Shown piece after piece: positions 25,319 through 37,595 of a stretch of DNA of 64,000 bases. The notes under the pieces were generated by a model. That model searched no databases. It was not told the origin of the DNA and was given only the letters and a program-made list of their open reading frames with translations. Origin of the DNA: Auanema rhodensis (Eukaryota > Nematoda > Chromadorea > Rhabditida > Rhabditidae). The stretch lies in the NCBI GenBank assembly GCA_964057225.1, contig OZ059897.1, positions 12,772,001 to 12,836,000 of the forward strand, written 5' to 3'. The stretch's first letter is position 1; each line of letters begins with the position of its first letter. Both the position numbers and the translations under genes were made by a program.

Positions 25319-26184
25319 CTAATAAATATGCTTAAATGGGAACAGCCTTCGGTAAATGGTAGCAAGGTCTGGCTTTTTGATTCCGAAGAAGGAAGAAAAC
25401 TCAGCATCGGTAGGTTGCTCGATAAGTTCTACATTTGTTATTTCCTTCTTCTGTTGAAGCTCAGATACTTCCGTTGATGGTTCAATGATTTCAATCTTTT
25501 CTTCTGGTTGAACATTCTCAGAAATTTCCTTGTTTTCAACTGTTTCTTTTGTTTTTTCTTCTTCAATCGTAGCAGTAGGCTCGACGACAGCTGTGGTGAC
25601 AGTTTCTTCTTTCTTGGTTTCTATCGTAGTCTCTGTTTGAGTGGTAGTTGTAGACGGAGTTTCAGAAGAAGTAACTTCAAGTTCTATATTAAAAATTCAA
25701 ATTAAAAATAAAAATATTTCAAGAAATGCTAACCTTTCTCCGATGTTTTTTCGGATGTTTCTTCCTTTGGGATAACAACAGCATAGGTCGTTTCAATGTT
25801 CTCCTCAGTTGTGGTGCTAATTTCCTTGATATTTTCTTCAGTAGTAGTGATTACAGTCTGTTTTTCTTCGACTGGTGTCGAAGTACTTGTAGACTCTTGC
25901 TTAACTGTTGTCTCTTCTTCTACAGTCTTGATAGATGATGAATCAGGAATATTACTACTAGACTCAATGGTGATTATGGTAACGGGAACTTCAGATGTCG
26001 TTGGAACATTTTCGTTTTTATCTTCAATAGCAATAGTAGCTGTGATGGGTTCAGAGTTGGGTGAATTAGTAACTGATGCTGCAGAATTTGTTTTTTCAAT
26101 GAGTTCTTGTAGATCAGCATAGCTATAAGCATTAGCTAGAACAGCCAGAGATAACGATAAAAGTGCTACAAATTTGAAAGACAT
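25319..26184 (-). CDS. Secreted Thr/Glu-rich low-complexity protein
   Basis: Two exons, 25734-26184 and 25319-25683 (271 residues). Residues 1-19 are a clear signal peptide (SFKFVALLSLSLAVLANAYS). Most of the mature chain is low-complexity T/E/S/V sequence with repeated TTTEEN and ETT motifs, suggesting an O-glycosylated or disordered extracellular protein. The C-terminus leaves this composition with FFGIKKPDLATIYRRLFPF. It is convergent with the preceding secreted gene, the two stops being only about 195 bases apart. A 3' splice acceptor lies ten bases upstream of the ATG (at 26195 on the plus strand), compatible with trans-splicing or a 5' UTR intron. No named family recognised. Confidence 0.8.
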
Positions 26185-26358
26185 CTTGATAACACTGAAT
26201 AAGGTGTAGAAATATTTAGAATATTGTCGAGATTTCAAATAACTTGTGAATTGGACAACACAAGACCACACTGGTGATCAAATTCAGACAGATAGCTGAG
26301 ACCTGAGGGCAAATGAGAACTTCGGACGTTGTTGCAACGGAGAAGGGCGTTATGTTCT

Positions 26359-26366
26359 CTTATATA
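26359..26366 (-). promoter_or_regulatory. TATA-box candidate for the Thr/Glu-rich secreted gene
   Basis: TATATAAG on the minus strand, about 175 bases upstream of that gene's ATG, in a locally GC-richer region. Position and match suggest a core promoter; no initiator was resolved. Confidence 0.4.
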
Positions 26367-26398
26367 TAGTGGTCAAGAGGCTTTGTGTGTCAACAGTC

Positions 26399-26587
26399 TC
26401 AGAATTTCTGATTTGCCAACAAGCCGTTTTTCGCACCCTCGCACCCCCAGGACGCTATGTTTGTTCTTGTCGTTCGTTCAACGTTTCGTTCTTCATCTTC
26501 TTCTTTTCCTTTATCTTCTTCAGCGACAGTCTTTTCGTTTTCTTCTAGTTGACCTCTCGTGATCCAGCTTTCAGACACCGCCCTCAT
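26399..26587 (-). CDS. Small acidic ORF, uncertain
   Basis: A minus-strand frame of 62 codons from a true ATG to TGA, with well-mixed composition (for example SESWITRGQLEENEKTVAEE). It lies upstream of the Thr/Glu-rich secreted gene and its TATA-like motif. No homologue recognised and no splice context, so it may be chance in a GC-richer promoter region. Confidence 0.2.
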   Translation of the reverse strand: MRAVSESWITRGQLEENEKTVAEEDKGKEEDEERNVERTTRTNIASWGCEGAKNGLLANQKF

Positions 26588-27868
26588 CCGGCCGTAGGCG
26601 TTTCTTTGAGCACATGAGCCTTGAGGCTAGTCTGTTCAATAGGTGCATTTGAATAGGAATAGGAAGAATGTTGCCTATTGTCTGGGAGGAATAGATTTGA
26701 AACATAAAACCTTCAGGTAATCATTAACCTCACATTAGTATTAATTTTCGAACCCAATTACTGAAGAATAATTTTGAGAAAATCTCTCAGATAACTTTTT
26801 TTCAAACACGTGTAGAGAACGAAAAACGAACTTCTCCTTTTTGGGTGGGGCTCCGTTTATGAGTGCTTATTGCTATAAGACGACAGCTCAACGCTAGTGT
26901 TATCGTGTACTCGAACCACGATCCGACAAGTAAAAAAAGCGAACGAGACATGGACAGCAAAGATGTTTTCAGAAATGCGTAGGATTTTTTCATGCTCTGC
27001 GGCAATGTTACATATTTTTCGACGACAATTCCGATGTCTCCGGTTTCTCCAGCACTTTAAGCGTCCTATATTCTGTACGAATTTGCAAACTGTAGGGGCG
27101 AGAAAAGCTGAGGTTAAGAACACGCGGACTGATCTCAAAAGGTCGAAACTGGAATTATATCTGAGTCTTTTTTTTTAATAAGAAGAAGCATGCTGTTGAA
27201 AGGGGAGAGATTGAAAAAAACAGCATCTGCTTAACTGAGTTCCATTTAAAACTGCGGTTTGTTGTCCTTGGATTTTAGAAAAATTCCAAAAATTTGATTT
27301 TCAAAAATGAGGAGTGTTTCTCTTTTATTTGGTATTATTCATGAATTTAACCGTGTTTTCATAGAAGAAAAACGATTTGATCTGTACATCATGAAACTTT
27401 AAAAGAAAAAAATTATTGTGTTTTGGTTTTGAAGCATATTTACATTAGAATGTTCTAAGACGAAATCACACAACTCATGGAAATAAACTATGCGAATTTC
27501 ATAAGCAAATAGATATTTGATTTGGAATCCATATTATAGTTTTTAGATTTTTATTATTAGATTATAAATAGCTTTTGCTTCAATTTTCGGATCAACTCAA
27601 TTCAATTATTTTCTTGAGAATCTTTTTGAGATCAAATTCAAAAAATCTTTTATATTCGTTGATGAGATAAGGGATATGAAACAGATGATTTGATTGTAGA
27701 TTGATGATCTACCTCTATCACAGCTATATATCAATATAACAGACAGATAGATGCTTTCTCAGTATATTTTATCAAAATTTTTAAAAATCTTTATATGAAA
27801 TGAAAGAAAAATAATTGAAAACAGCAACGAGCAGTTTAAGTGAATAACTGTTTTTATCTGACTTGAAG
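26588..27868. other. Intergenic region, GC-richer up to about 27150
   Basis: Between 26800 and 27150 the sequence is less AT-rich and several frames on both strands stay open for 60-90 codons. None shows a signal peptide, a domain or phase-consistent splice sites. The remainder to 27868 is ordinary AT-rich DNA. No RNA gene recognised. Confidence 0.4.
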
Positions 27869-28785
27869 TTATAAAGGCATATTTCGGTCTACAATAAGTT
27901 GGGAATGATTAGAATTAACAAATAAATTTATAAATTTAGTCCATTTCTTCATTCTTTCTAAAATCCATGTTTCATTTTTCATTCGGAGTGGATCATCATC
28001 TATTCTAACAGTTATTTCTTGAATTTTACTTGATATCAGGTGCTCTAGGAACTGAAACAAAAAAAAATTAAATTATTTTTCATTGTATTCATGTTATTTC
28101 TTGTTTTTGTCACAATATTATAATACTACCAATCATTTAGAAAAGCAACAAATGTTTGTATTTTGACGAACATTGTTTTTTTCAATTTCATTTGTTTCAT
28201 GAAGCAAAAATCAAAATGTATCATGACGTCGTGAAACTTGCCGTTAAAAGATGCTCAGCTTCTTCTGGACTTCGAGCATGATAGAAGAATGTACGATTAT
28301 TTGCAAATAGCCCTTTGATCTCAGAACACTCCCAATAACCAGTTGATGAGATCTGAAATGCATATACGAACAGAAAATTGAGCAGTTCCTTGAGTAAACT
28401 AAAAGTAGAATATAGAATATACCTGGTTTGCATGCATGTTGTGCAAGTTCATGGAATAAATATCATTTTCTTGAATTTTAAATAATTCAATGTTTGAGTT
28501 TTGTGAAGTTAAATCTTCTGATAATACAGGTGTTAGTGAATTTTGCGAACTAGACAAGGGATACAAAGCACAGATTCCTTCCCATACTAGCAGATTATTA
28601 TGGTTATCTAGCTCATACCAAGCACGTATTTCACGCGGAAATGATAGCATAAGTATATAGAAACAATGAGAATTCAATTTGTTACAAAACGATTGGAATA
28701 AAACCAGATGGGAAGAGATTGATCGTGGATAAGCTGAGAGAAACAAAGCACTCCACGAGTTGCACCACACCACCCCACTCATCAT
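27869..28785 (-). CDS. Unidentified conserved-looking protein, three exons, one GC-AG intron
   Basis: Exons 28423-28785, 28242-28352 and 27869-28051 give 218 residues. Composition is that of an ordinary intracellular globular protein, with motifs such as REIRAWYELDNHNNLLVWEG and ARSPEEAEHLLTFLEHLI; no transmembrane segment or signal peptide. The second intron starts GCAAGT instead of GTAAGT: this is the only donor found that keeps frame into the last exon, and GCAAGT is the standard GC-AG donor. Start taken at the first ATG of an ATGATG pair (28785); the open frame extends about 35 bases further upstream without ATG, so an additional 5' exon is possible. I do not recognise the family. Confidence 0.65.
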
Positions 28786-30268
28786 AGCTTCCGTTGGTTT
28801 ACTTTTGAGCAGTCGCAACACAAACAGAAAAGTTAATAATCGTTTCTCAATTCAAGTGTTTACTGTTTCAAAATAACAAATTCTTTCATTAAGCGTATTT
28901 CCTTTAAAAAAGTTTTGTATTTTTAATACTTTTGTAATGATTTCTTTACAGTAATTTCATATGAAGTTATGCATTTATTCATAAAAGTTCATTTAAACTA
29001 GTTATATATGTGATATTTCACGTATTGTAGCTTGGTTATACGTAAAAGTTCACGTAAACTATCCTTTCTTGGTATAGTTCACGTGAAATCGTCCGGTTAT
29101 TCTGTAAAGTTCACGTAAAGTAGCCCGGTCATCACTACAAGTTCAAGTAAACTGGTTGTGCTTGCAAGAGTTCACGTGAAAATAATTGTTTCTCTATTAT
29201 TCTTTATATTTTCTCTGTTTTGTTTATAATATTTTCTTTTGTATTACTATTTTTGTATAATAAAATATAACAAATAATATAAGTAAAATTCATTTAGTCT
29301 GAAACAAGAAATTCAAACTTAAATAAAATGCTGGCAATCAGCTAGGCTTCTGTTTGTACACATAATAAATCTTAAAAAAAACATTAAAAGGAGTAAAATA
29401 ATAATATGAGGAAAAAAACAAAAACTCGTAAACTTAGCACATGTGTGGGACAAAATTCTGTATTATTAAGGTGCAAGTCTAAGGTTTTCATCGGAATCTC
29501 ATAAAGATCCTAAACAGTTTTTCCAAAAAAAGAAGAAAGAATGAAAGGGTTTCAGGCATTTTAAATAAAATTAATTTTTTGTTCAAAAATTCTGAAAACA
29601 CACATGTGCTGGAGATTCTGATGAGAAGCTGTCTTCAAAAGGGAGGGGGTGAAGGAGGAGGAGGAGTTGGCATATGACAGTCTAAAGAAACTTGAGTGTT
29701 CTTAAAATTATATAAAAAATGATACAATCTAATGTTTCAATATTCAAAAACTATATTATCTATTAATAATATAAATTTTTGAAAATTAAACATTTTTCTT
29801 TTTAACTAAAAAAATAAGAAAAAATGAAGGAAAGTATTTGAGGAAAACATTTTATAATTGTTATTAAAGTGCACCTTATATATGTGAATGATTAGATTTT
29901 ATGTGACTTTGATTGTATGAAAAACTTCTTTCTTTTTGTTTTTTTTTGTTTATAAAAAGCATGGAATGTTAATATCCTGCAGTGTGCTTAGCATAATTTG
30001 AAAGAAAATTTGAAACTTCTGATGGGAGGGGGCTGTAAGGGGGTTGTGTTGATCAACTTTTCAACCACTAAAAAGCAAACTGGCCAGCGGTTAGTTGATT
30101 TGAAAATCATAAAAAAATTATATATAAATATATGAATGATTAAAGTGACCTAACAGGAGTTCTAACAAATCAAAATGAGATTATCAATGAATGTAAGAGA
30201 AAAATGAGAAAGCCAATGGAATTCAGATAATTGAAATGACTTCAACACATTTCAATATATAGTTATTT
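28786..30268. other. Intergenic region between two minus-strand genes
   Basis: AT-rich apart from the GTTCACGT array at its left end and small G-rich patches near 29640 and 30025. No supported gene. It contains the likely promoter of the gene ending at 28785 and the 3' flank of the TEAD gene. Confidence 0.5.
28983..29185. repeat. Tandem array of GTTCACGTRAA units
   Basis: Units beginning GTTC occur at 28987 (diverged), 29048, 29077, 29109, 29141 and 29170, spaced 29-32 bases apart (61 for the first pair). Consensus is GTTCACGTRAA followed by a variable spacer. The units at 29077 and 29170 contain the perfect palindrome TTCACGTGAA. The array sits 200-400 bases upstream of the start of the minus-strand gene ending at 28785, where a promoter would be expected. 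Confidence 0.8.
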
Positions 30269-33200
30269 CTATGATGTTAGCCTGAATAGTGAGCATTGGG
30301 ATTCGGGGCCAGTGTTTACAGCAAATACAAAACAGAGTACCATTAAAGTATCTTCCGTATCTTTATCTGTTACAACCTGAAAAGATAAGATTTTTATTTA
30401 GAAGTTTTTATAAAATAATAATTTTTACCTGTAAAACAGTAAAGTTATCCAAAACTTTATTCATTTCTTCTACGTTTTCGCATTTCTTTAATTCTTTGAT
30501 AAATTTAACCATGAATTCACACATGGGACTGTTTTCCAGTCGGAACGCAAAATGATCATTTTCCTCTTCTGCTGAATATATCTGAAATCAAAGAAATAAG
30601 AAACAGCTATGAAATCAGAATATCTTACCTCAACTTTCTCCACAACTTCGCTACCAAAGGAGCAAACCTTTGTAGAAACTGAGATATCAAATCGATTTAA
30701 TGATGTATAATATGAATCTACAGCAAATGAATGTCTACTAAATAATAAATAGTTAGTTTATTTGTTTTGAATTTTCTTTGAAACATACTTATCTCCAATC
30801 GTAAATTGAACATTTGCCCAACATTTTGCTAAGAAAAATGCATCTTTTGGACCTTTTTCATAGAGTTCACGTAATAATGGTGGATATTTATCCGCAATAT
30901 TTCCCATTGATAGTTTCTAAAAATATAAAATTATAAGATTTGTTTTTAAAAAGAATTTTCAATGTTGAATTTTTTATAAAATTAATGATAACTTACCACT
31001 AAATCTCCCACATGTCGGGGAATATTTACAATATCAACCCGTTGACCATTAGGTCTTTCAACATAACTGAAACATTTTATATGAAATATCTATCATTCAT
31101 ATCATATCCAATGATAACTTACGCTGTGAATCCGTTTAACATAAGTTTTGATGAAGCAATAGCTGTTGGATTTATCATATTCTCGCAATTGATTGGTGTC
31201 GGTACCATTGAAAAGGGAGATGAAAACGGTGTGCTACTGAAATTAGAGATTTTTTAAATTTTTTTCCTTTTTTTTTCCTTCAAACTTGATATTTTGATAA
31301 TTTTGCTGTTAACTATTGAGTCATATTTACATCATATGTATATAGATTCCCTTCAACGATATTGAGAGGTTATGTTTATACATGTAAAGTCAGTTCAATA
31401 GTGATTGCTAATGCCTCGTGATCAAAAATATCGATAAGAAAAATGGCAAATTCATTGGTTGAAATCTAATTGATAAGATGCTCAATTAAAACGGAAAAGG
31501 TAGCCAAAATATTTGGTTTGGATTTTTATTCAATAATCATCTTGTTTTCAAATTTTCAATTAAAGTTGCAAAATAGAGATAATATTGTATATGAACTTTC
31601 AACTTACACTACTGGTTTCATATCCGGAGATGAGAAGCCGGTCGAAGGGTTTTGAAATGTTGGGAATGTCCAGAAATGTGGATACATAGCAGCCGCCGGA
31701 AGAAGTGCTGTCTTGCTGAACAATTGAAGTTGTTCAGAATCAGTAATATTGAGCGATGGATTTGATGGCAATGAAATCTGAAACATGATACAGTTTAGAT
31801 GAGATGGATTCATATACAATATTAATACCTGTGTAAACGGGGCAACATTTGGAACACGTGGAGGAATTTGTTTTGATACTACATTTGGTTCTTGTTTAAT
31901 TGTTGGGGCAGTTGAAGAAGGTATCGTAGTTATCGGAGGAGGTACAGGTGTAGATGTTACAGAAACTGGACTTCCGTTCATAAGCACCGAGGAAGTAGAA
32001 TCTGTTGCCTGCAAAAACGAGCATTTTCAATTAGGTTTCAAGAATTCATACTGATTACCTTCTTTTTCGCTTGTTCATCGCGTTGCTTTTTTCTTGCTAA
32101 AACTTGAATATGTGAGCTAACTTGTTTCCGAGTTCGTGTCTTTCCACAACGAAGTTTAATATAACGAGCAATCAGTTCATTTCGACCTGTAGTAATTACA
32201 AGTTAGTAATATTCAATAGAGATGGTTGAAGAATTTACAGATTTTACTCCCTTAATATGTAAAAAAATATTTTATAAACTGTCAAAATTGAAATAGATTC
32301 AAAGCAAAAATAAAGTTAATTCCTGGTACTATAGCTATATTGACATAGAATAATCATATCAAATCAGTTTTATTCTTTATTCTCAAGTAATTTCAATTGA
32401 ATTTAAATACTTGGAAGTATCTATGTTTATACGAATATGTATTCTCAAAACTTCATTCGTTTTGTATCTCGGTTTCAGCTTGATCTTTGTAATCACTTCC
32501 CTGACTCCCACCCATACATACTATATGCTTTGTCTAATGAGGGTTTACATCATATCAACTACAATGCATTCACGAAAATGAAATCATTAAATTATGGAAA
32601 TAATAATAGAATATATTCTACTTATTCTATATATAATATAGATTTATTTCAAATCTATTGATATGTTATAATAAACATCTGTTGAGTTGTCAATTCAACA
32701 AAAAAAAATTTCTCTCATTTCTCTATGTCTAATTAGTTTCTTTACTATTTAGTTAATCCATCATATTCAATGACTCTTGATATATCTCAGCTCAATCATT
32801 TATTAACTATATGTATGGTTAATTATTTAATTATATATGTTTCGTCAAATTGTTTTGAATGAGCCACTTCTTTTCAACACGTGGTTTTCTCTTTACCTCT
32901 ATTCTTATAAAGTTCTCATTATCTGACTTATTTTTCTTCTTTTCTGTTTATAGAAGCGGAGAATAATTTTTTTTTATATTTCAAAGTATTGTTTGGGAAT
33001 TTCAAAAAAAAGTTGTAACTTAACAAAAATATAAAATAATTTCTACTCATGCAAGAGATGTAAATATTAGATACTTAAGGTGAGAGAATGATGAATAGTT
33101 GAAATTTGATCTGCATAAGGATGTTAGACTATCCTAAAACAAATAGTATATCTCAATAAACTTCTAAAAACGATCTGCTTAACACGTTAAGTGATTGTAA

Positions 33201-35868
33201 CCATCTGCTAATTATAAATATAATATTTATTATATAATTTGAATAGATGCTCTCCAAGCATGAACATGTTTCTCAATTTAAAGAAAAGCTCTTGATCCAT
33301 TCAACTTTGAAGAGGGTTAACTACAAATGATGCCAAACAGTTTAAGACATACAGTATATATAGTTTTTACTTTATTTTTGATTCCAACCCTTTATAGACT
33401 TCACAAGTAAAATATTATTTGGCTGAGCAGACTATGCATTCTTAGATTCTGATGTAGGAACCACCCTAACCAGAATCCAGCTGCCTCCTGCTGTGTTGTC
33501 GTTAGGATGAAAAGAGTTGGAGAGCTTTGTGAATCCATATTTGTGTAAATAAGTTAATCCACTTGTACCAGAAGGTTAGACGAAACATCTCTTTTTCATT
33601 TATACATACATATGCGACTTTGCTCACAAACAGTTTGTTTGTATTGGCTGAAGATGAGCTATTCTAAGCTCATCTTCTTACTTCTTAAATCTCGTCGGCA
33701 GACTTTGAAGTTCTCTTTCAACCTCTGGCTCGAAGCTTAGCCATACTCACTACCCGATTACATGAGCTATAAACTACTTTCAAAGACACTGCAGGATATG
33801 AAATACATCATTAAGTGCTCATTGTTTAAATTGACCAAATACTATGTAACTTAAGAAATTGTTTTATTTGAGCAGAGTACCAATGAGCAAGGAGAAACCA
33901 TTATAGCAATAGATTGATGAGAGGTTGCATGGAACTATGTGGATGTTTTCAAGCATTAGAATACCATCTTTCTGCTTATTGAGGATTTTAAACAGATGTA
34001 TAATGAACCTGTCTTCGTTCGTCTTGAGACTATCAATCAATAAAGCCTACTTAGTATATGGAATGTTGGCTTATTGTCGTCGGTATTCATGAATCTCTTA
34101 TTCGGTAGTCTCTCTAGTCGTCTATATTTCCCTAGGAATAATACCATCTGATCACAGCAGCAGTGGTATGTTTTCTATTACTCTCTCTATATCTCTCTTT
34201 TTAATATCTATCTGGCATTCTCTCTCTCAACATTCTTTTCTCTCTATTTTTACCACCTCAAAAAGGAATTGAAAGCCAGGGTAACAGGAGGCTATGCAGC
34301 AGATGGTCCATGCTACTCATCCACATATAGCCTTGGCACATGATGCATCTGCTCCTCTTCGTATGTTGACCTTTGACAAAAGAATAGCTGCCACTACATC
34401 TCTTAATAGAGACGTATGCAGATGAGCATGGCTTCACTAAAGAGACCATGCGATTCTGAAGCAAAAAAAGAGAGAGAAGAATAGAGCACAAAGGATTAAG
34501 AGAGATAGAGAAATAGAGTAAGTGAGATCAACACAGTGAGACACGTGAATAGAATGATTTGAATGAGCACTGTCCGACAGACTATAATAATCATCATTTC
34601 CTCAATGCTTTCTTTTTTTCTTGTCTCTAGAAGCAACTAGTAAGTCATCATTCTCATGAATGAGCATGATGATCGATTTAGAATCCATGACCGTACAAAA
34701 CGATAACGACAGTTAATGTCTGCAGTAACTTACCATACATCTTCCCTTCATCGCTGATGATGATTTTCCGTCTCCCACATGGAGGGTAAATTGCAAGAGC
34801 TTCCTGGAATGCTTGATCAATATCAACACTCCAAACTCCTTCAGCATCTCCTGTTAAGTCTGAGCCTGTGGCAGTTGTTGATGAGCCTTGTCCAGGCTCT
34901 TGTTGTCCACCAGCCGGATCACCGGCAGGAGGTGATAGCTGAAATAATGATGAAATTAGAAATGATTTGAATATTGATTTTGAATTTTTCAAGTTGTATT
35001 GGTACAATTTTAATATTTGTCACTCAATAGTATTGGTGAAATCGAGCAGTTTTGCCATGTTCGCTGTGAACCACTTGACGAGGTCAGCATAATTGGTTGT
35101 TCAGACGAATCTGGATCGTAATGACTACGACGATCAACTTACTACTGCCACCTGCTTCTACAGTGGTCTAATCGACAGAAGAAAAAAAAATTTTCTGTAG
35201 ACTACGTTAGAGCAATGGATTATAAGCATGAACTTTCTTTCTAAGATTGAAAATATAATATATACCGTAATCATTTGGCCACCTCCGTTAGACAAGTTAT
35301 TTGGATGATTAGCAGAAGTGTTAGGACTCCAGACGTCTTTTGTCGGAATATGGCTCAAACTGAAAAAAAAAGAATGAAATGATTAAGATATGAAGAATAG
35401 AATAAAGAAATAAAAGAGAACATTATACAAAAATAAAAGGAAATACATATATATTTATATATATGAAAATACAATAAAATGTTAAAATTTTTATGAAAAT
35501 CAACTTATACAAACAGTGAAAAATGAAATATATGGTAATTGCTGATTGGAAGATGGAAACGACGATGAATCATGAAAAAGCGAAAAAAAAAGGAAACTTG
35601 TTTGAAGCCATTAAATGAATCATTACAAAATGACAAGTCAGCTTTTCTTCGTTTACATCTTTTTCGTTTTTTTTATTTGAAATGCTTTGATTCGAAATTT
35701 TCACAGAAAACGAACTGTAGTGTACGAGTAGTGAATATAATATTATACAATTGATAAAATAATTGTAAAAAGATTGGATACAAACCTCGGATTAGGTATA
35801 GCTTCTAAATTGGAAGTTGCTAGAGGAACTGTTTGAGCTATTGCTGATATTCCGTCTTCTTCTTTCAT
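30269..35868 (-). CDS. egl-44: TEAD-family transcription factor (EGL-44/Scalloped type)
   Basis: Nuclear DNA-binding protein of the Hippo pathway that pairs with YAP/Vestigial-type coactivators; EGL-44 acts with EGL-46 in C. elegans neuronal fate. Exons in transcript order: 35786-35868, 35266-35359, 34734-34938, 32059-32186, 31829-32008, 31608-31777, 31123-31236, 30997-31066, 30789-30916, 30629-30737, 30429-30581, 30269-30376; phases agree (513 residues). The TEA domain (about residues 93-165) is nearly canonical: [20 protein letters not shown], the [17 protein letters not shown] junction across a 2.5-kb intron, and [18 protein letters not shown] Pro/Ser/Thr-rich middle leads to the YAP-binding domain from about residue 305: [41 protein letters not shown] and the terminal SLFRLTS. 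The ATG at 35868 sits two bases after an acceptor, so an upstream exon (coding or UTR) exists. One acceptor is a TAGTAG tandem. Confidence 0.93.
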
Positions 35869-36430
35869 TTCTGGAAAAATATGTTCAATTTTGGCAAAAA
35901 AAGACGAGTAATCGAGTTTTTTAATCATGATAACATGAATAGATGAGAAGCACAAGTAAAAGCTAATAATAGGATCAAAAGTCATGATTCATAAAGAGAA
36001 AAGAAGATGTTGGGTAGAGTTCATGTGAAGAACTCCACCCCAAAAATAGCTTGTATACGAGTCATTTTCGAAATTTTCTTATCGTATTGATTTGAAATAA
36101 TAATAATTAGTCCTTCTTTGGGATTAGATATGTGATCTGGGTGAGACTAGTCTATGTTTGGGTGTTGTGAAGGAAAAACAGAAAAGAAAATCAAAAGTTA
36201 GATGAAGAGAAAAGAAAAGCAAAAAAAAGATCTTGACCAGATTTCTCATCTTGTAATCTGGAATTGCAATCAAATAAAAGTTTTGAAGACAAATTCATGG
36301 TGGACGTCGATGTCGCTCAAGTTTATGAAATGATGTGCTAACGTTCGGAACATATGCAGCATGAAATGGTGCAACGCTGATAGCAATAGAATCTGATGAG
36401 TAGAAAGTGTGAAGAGGTCACCGTTGACTT

Positions 36431-36478
36431 CAACATAAAATGATTCGGGAGGAAAGACGCGTGGCAGTAAAGGAACTG
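36431..36478 (-). other. Candidate upstream exon of the TEAD gene
   Basis: On the minus strand a strong acceptor (GTCGTTTCAG) is followed by a GC-richer open frame (PLLPRVFPPESFYVEVN). A donor-like AACG|GTGACC would leave phase 1, which fits the phase needed before the TEAD ATG exon. The frame also stays open well beyond it, to 36270. It could be a 5' exon, a UTR exon or chance. Confidence 0.25.
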
Positions 36479-37396
36479 AAACGACATCATTGAAATGAGA
36501 AAATAGTATTAATATATGAGAGATGAACAGAGAATTTATCAAATCTTTTCTGATAAGAGTGCCCCGAAGGCATCGTTCAAATAGACAAAAAATGGGCGAA
36601 AGACAAATATTAATGTGATCATAGAAATCTTTATGGAAACTATAAAGAAACGTTAAATCATTTCCGGTAATTTTGAAAGGTTTAAAAATAGTAAATTTTA
36701 TGGAAATTATATAACTGTGATGATTTAAATTTATAAAATATTAAAAGAACTTTAAAATTTTAATCAAAATATTAGTCTATATTTGGAGAAAAAATGAAAA
36801 TAAAAATTACTAAAATGTAAAAAAAAGTACAAAAGTTCATGAAATGTCATCAAAATTATAAATTGAACAATAATCAAATACTATAAGTATGTTAAGAAAA
36901 ACTATTAGACTTTTTCTTCGAAAAAAAAGATTCATATTGTATTGACCAATAGAGATTTTAATGAATAGAAACTTGAAAAACTTGAAAATTGACGAATAAT
37001 TAGCAGTAGTGCAAGATTTTGATATATAAATAAATTTTTTTAAAAATTGTTACCATAAAATATAAAAGTTAAAATCAGGTTTTCAACAAGAAAAATCAAA
37101 GTTTACAGCCTGCACCAAGTGCTTCTACACAAGTTATCAAGAGCTCAACGAGTTAAACTAACAGTTTTCCCTCATCGTCACTTCTCTTCTCTGTTTTTCT
37201 TTCTTATTCTCATAATCTTTTGCAACCTTTTTAATGATACATAAAGTTAACAGCGCAGTTGTATATGAAAAGTAAGCTGAGAAATTTTCCAAGACAAAAA
37301 TGAAAAAAAAAGAAAAGAAAATATTTGAAAAATACTGTTCAAATAAAAAAAACATGTAGTTTATAGAGATGTTATGAGCTGGATAGAACGTAATAC

Positions 37397-37498
37397 TGTT
37401 TGACCCATAGTAGTTTGGGTCAGCTAACACCTGGGTGAGTGAGCTGTCGTCGACCTGCCACATGACTATATTAAGAAGATGATGATTACAGCATTCAT
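37397..37498 (-). other. Candidate alternative 5' exon with internal ATG
   Basis: After a CTACAAAG acceptor (37498) the minus strand stays open through ATG at 37463 (MWQVDDSSLTQVLADPNYYG) to a possible donor A|GTATTA at 37397. The phase matches the exon that begins two bases before the TEAD ATG, so it could add an alternative N-terminus. It stands out by composition from the AT-rich flanks. Not proven to belong to TEAD. Confidence 0.3.
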
Positions 37499-37546
37499 CT
37501 TTGTAGAGAAGGAACAAAAAAACAAAAAATGCAATATATATAAAGA

Positions 37547-37551
<5 letters not shown>

Positions 37552-37592
<41 letters not shown>
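37552..37592. repeat. GA microsatellite
   Basis: About 20 GA dinucleotides. The open frames over it are serine/leucine strings and not coding. Confidence 0.95.

Positions 37593-37595
<3 letters not shown>

Noticed and set aside
25508-26122. Plus-strand frames over the Thr/Glu-rich gene
   Set aside because: Antisense shadows of a minus-strand gene that has a signal peptide and consistent splicing.
26895-26930. A tRNA B-box on the minus strand (TGGTTCGAGTAC)
   Set aside because: The T-arm pairing is imperfect and there is no matching acceptor stem or A-box upstream.
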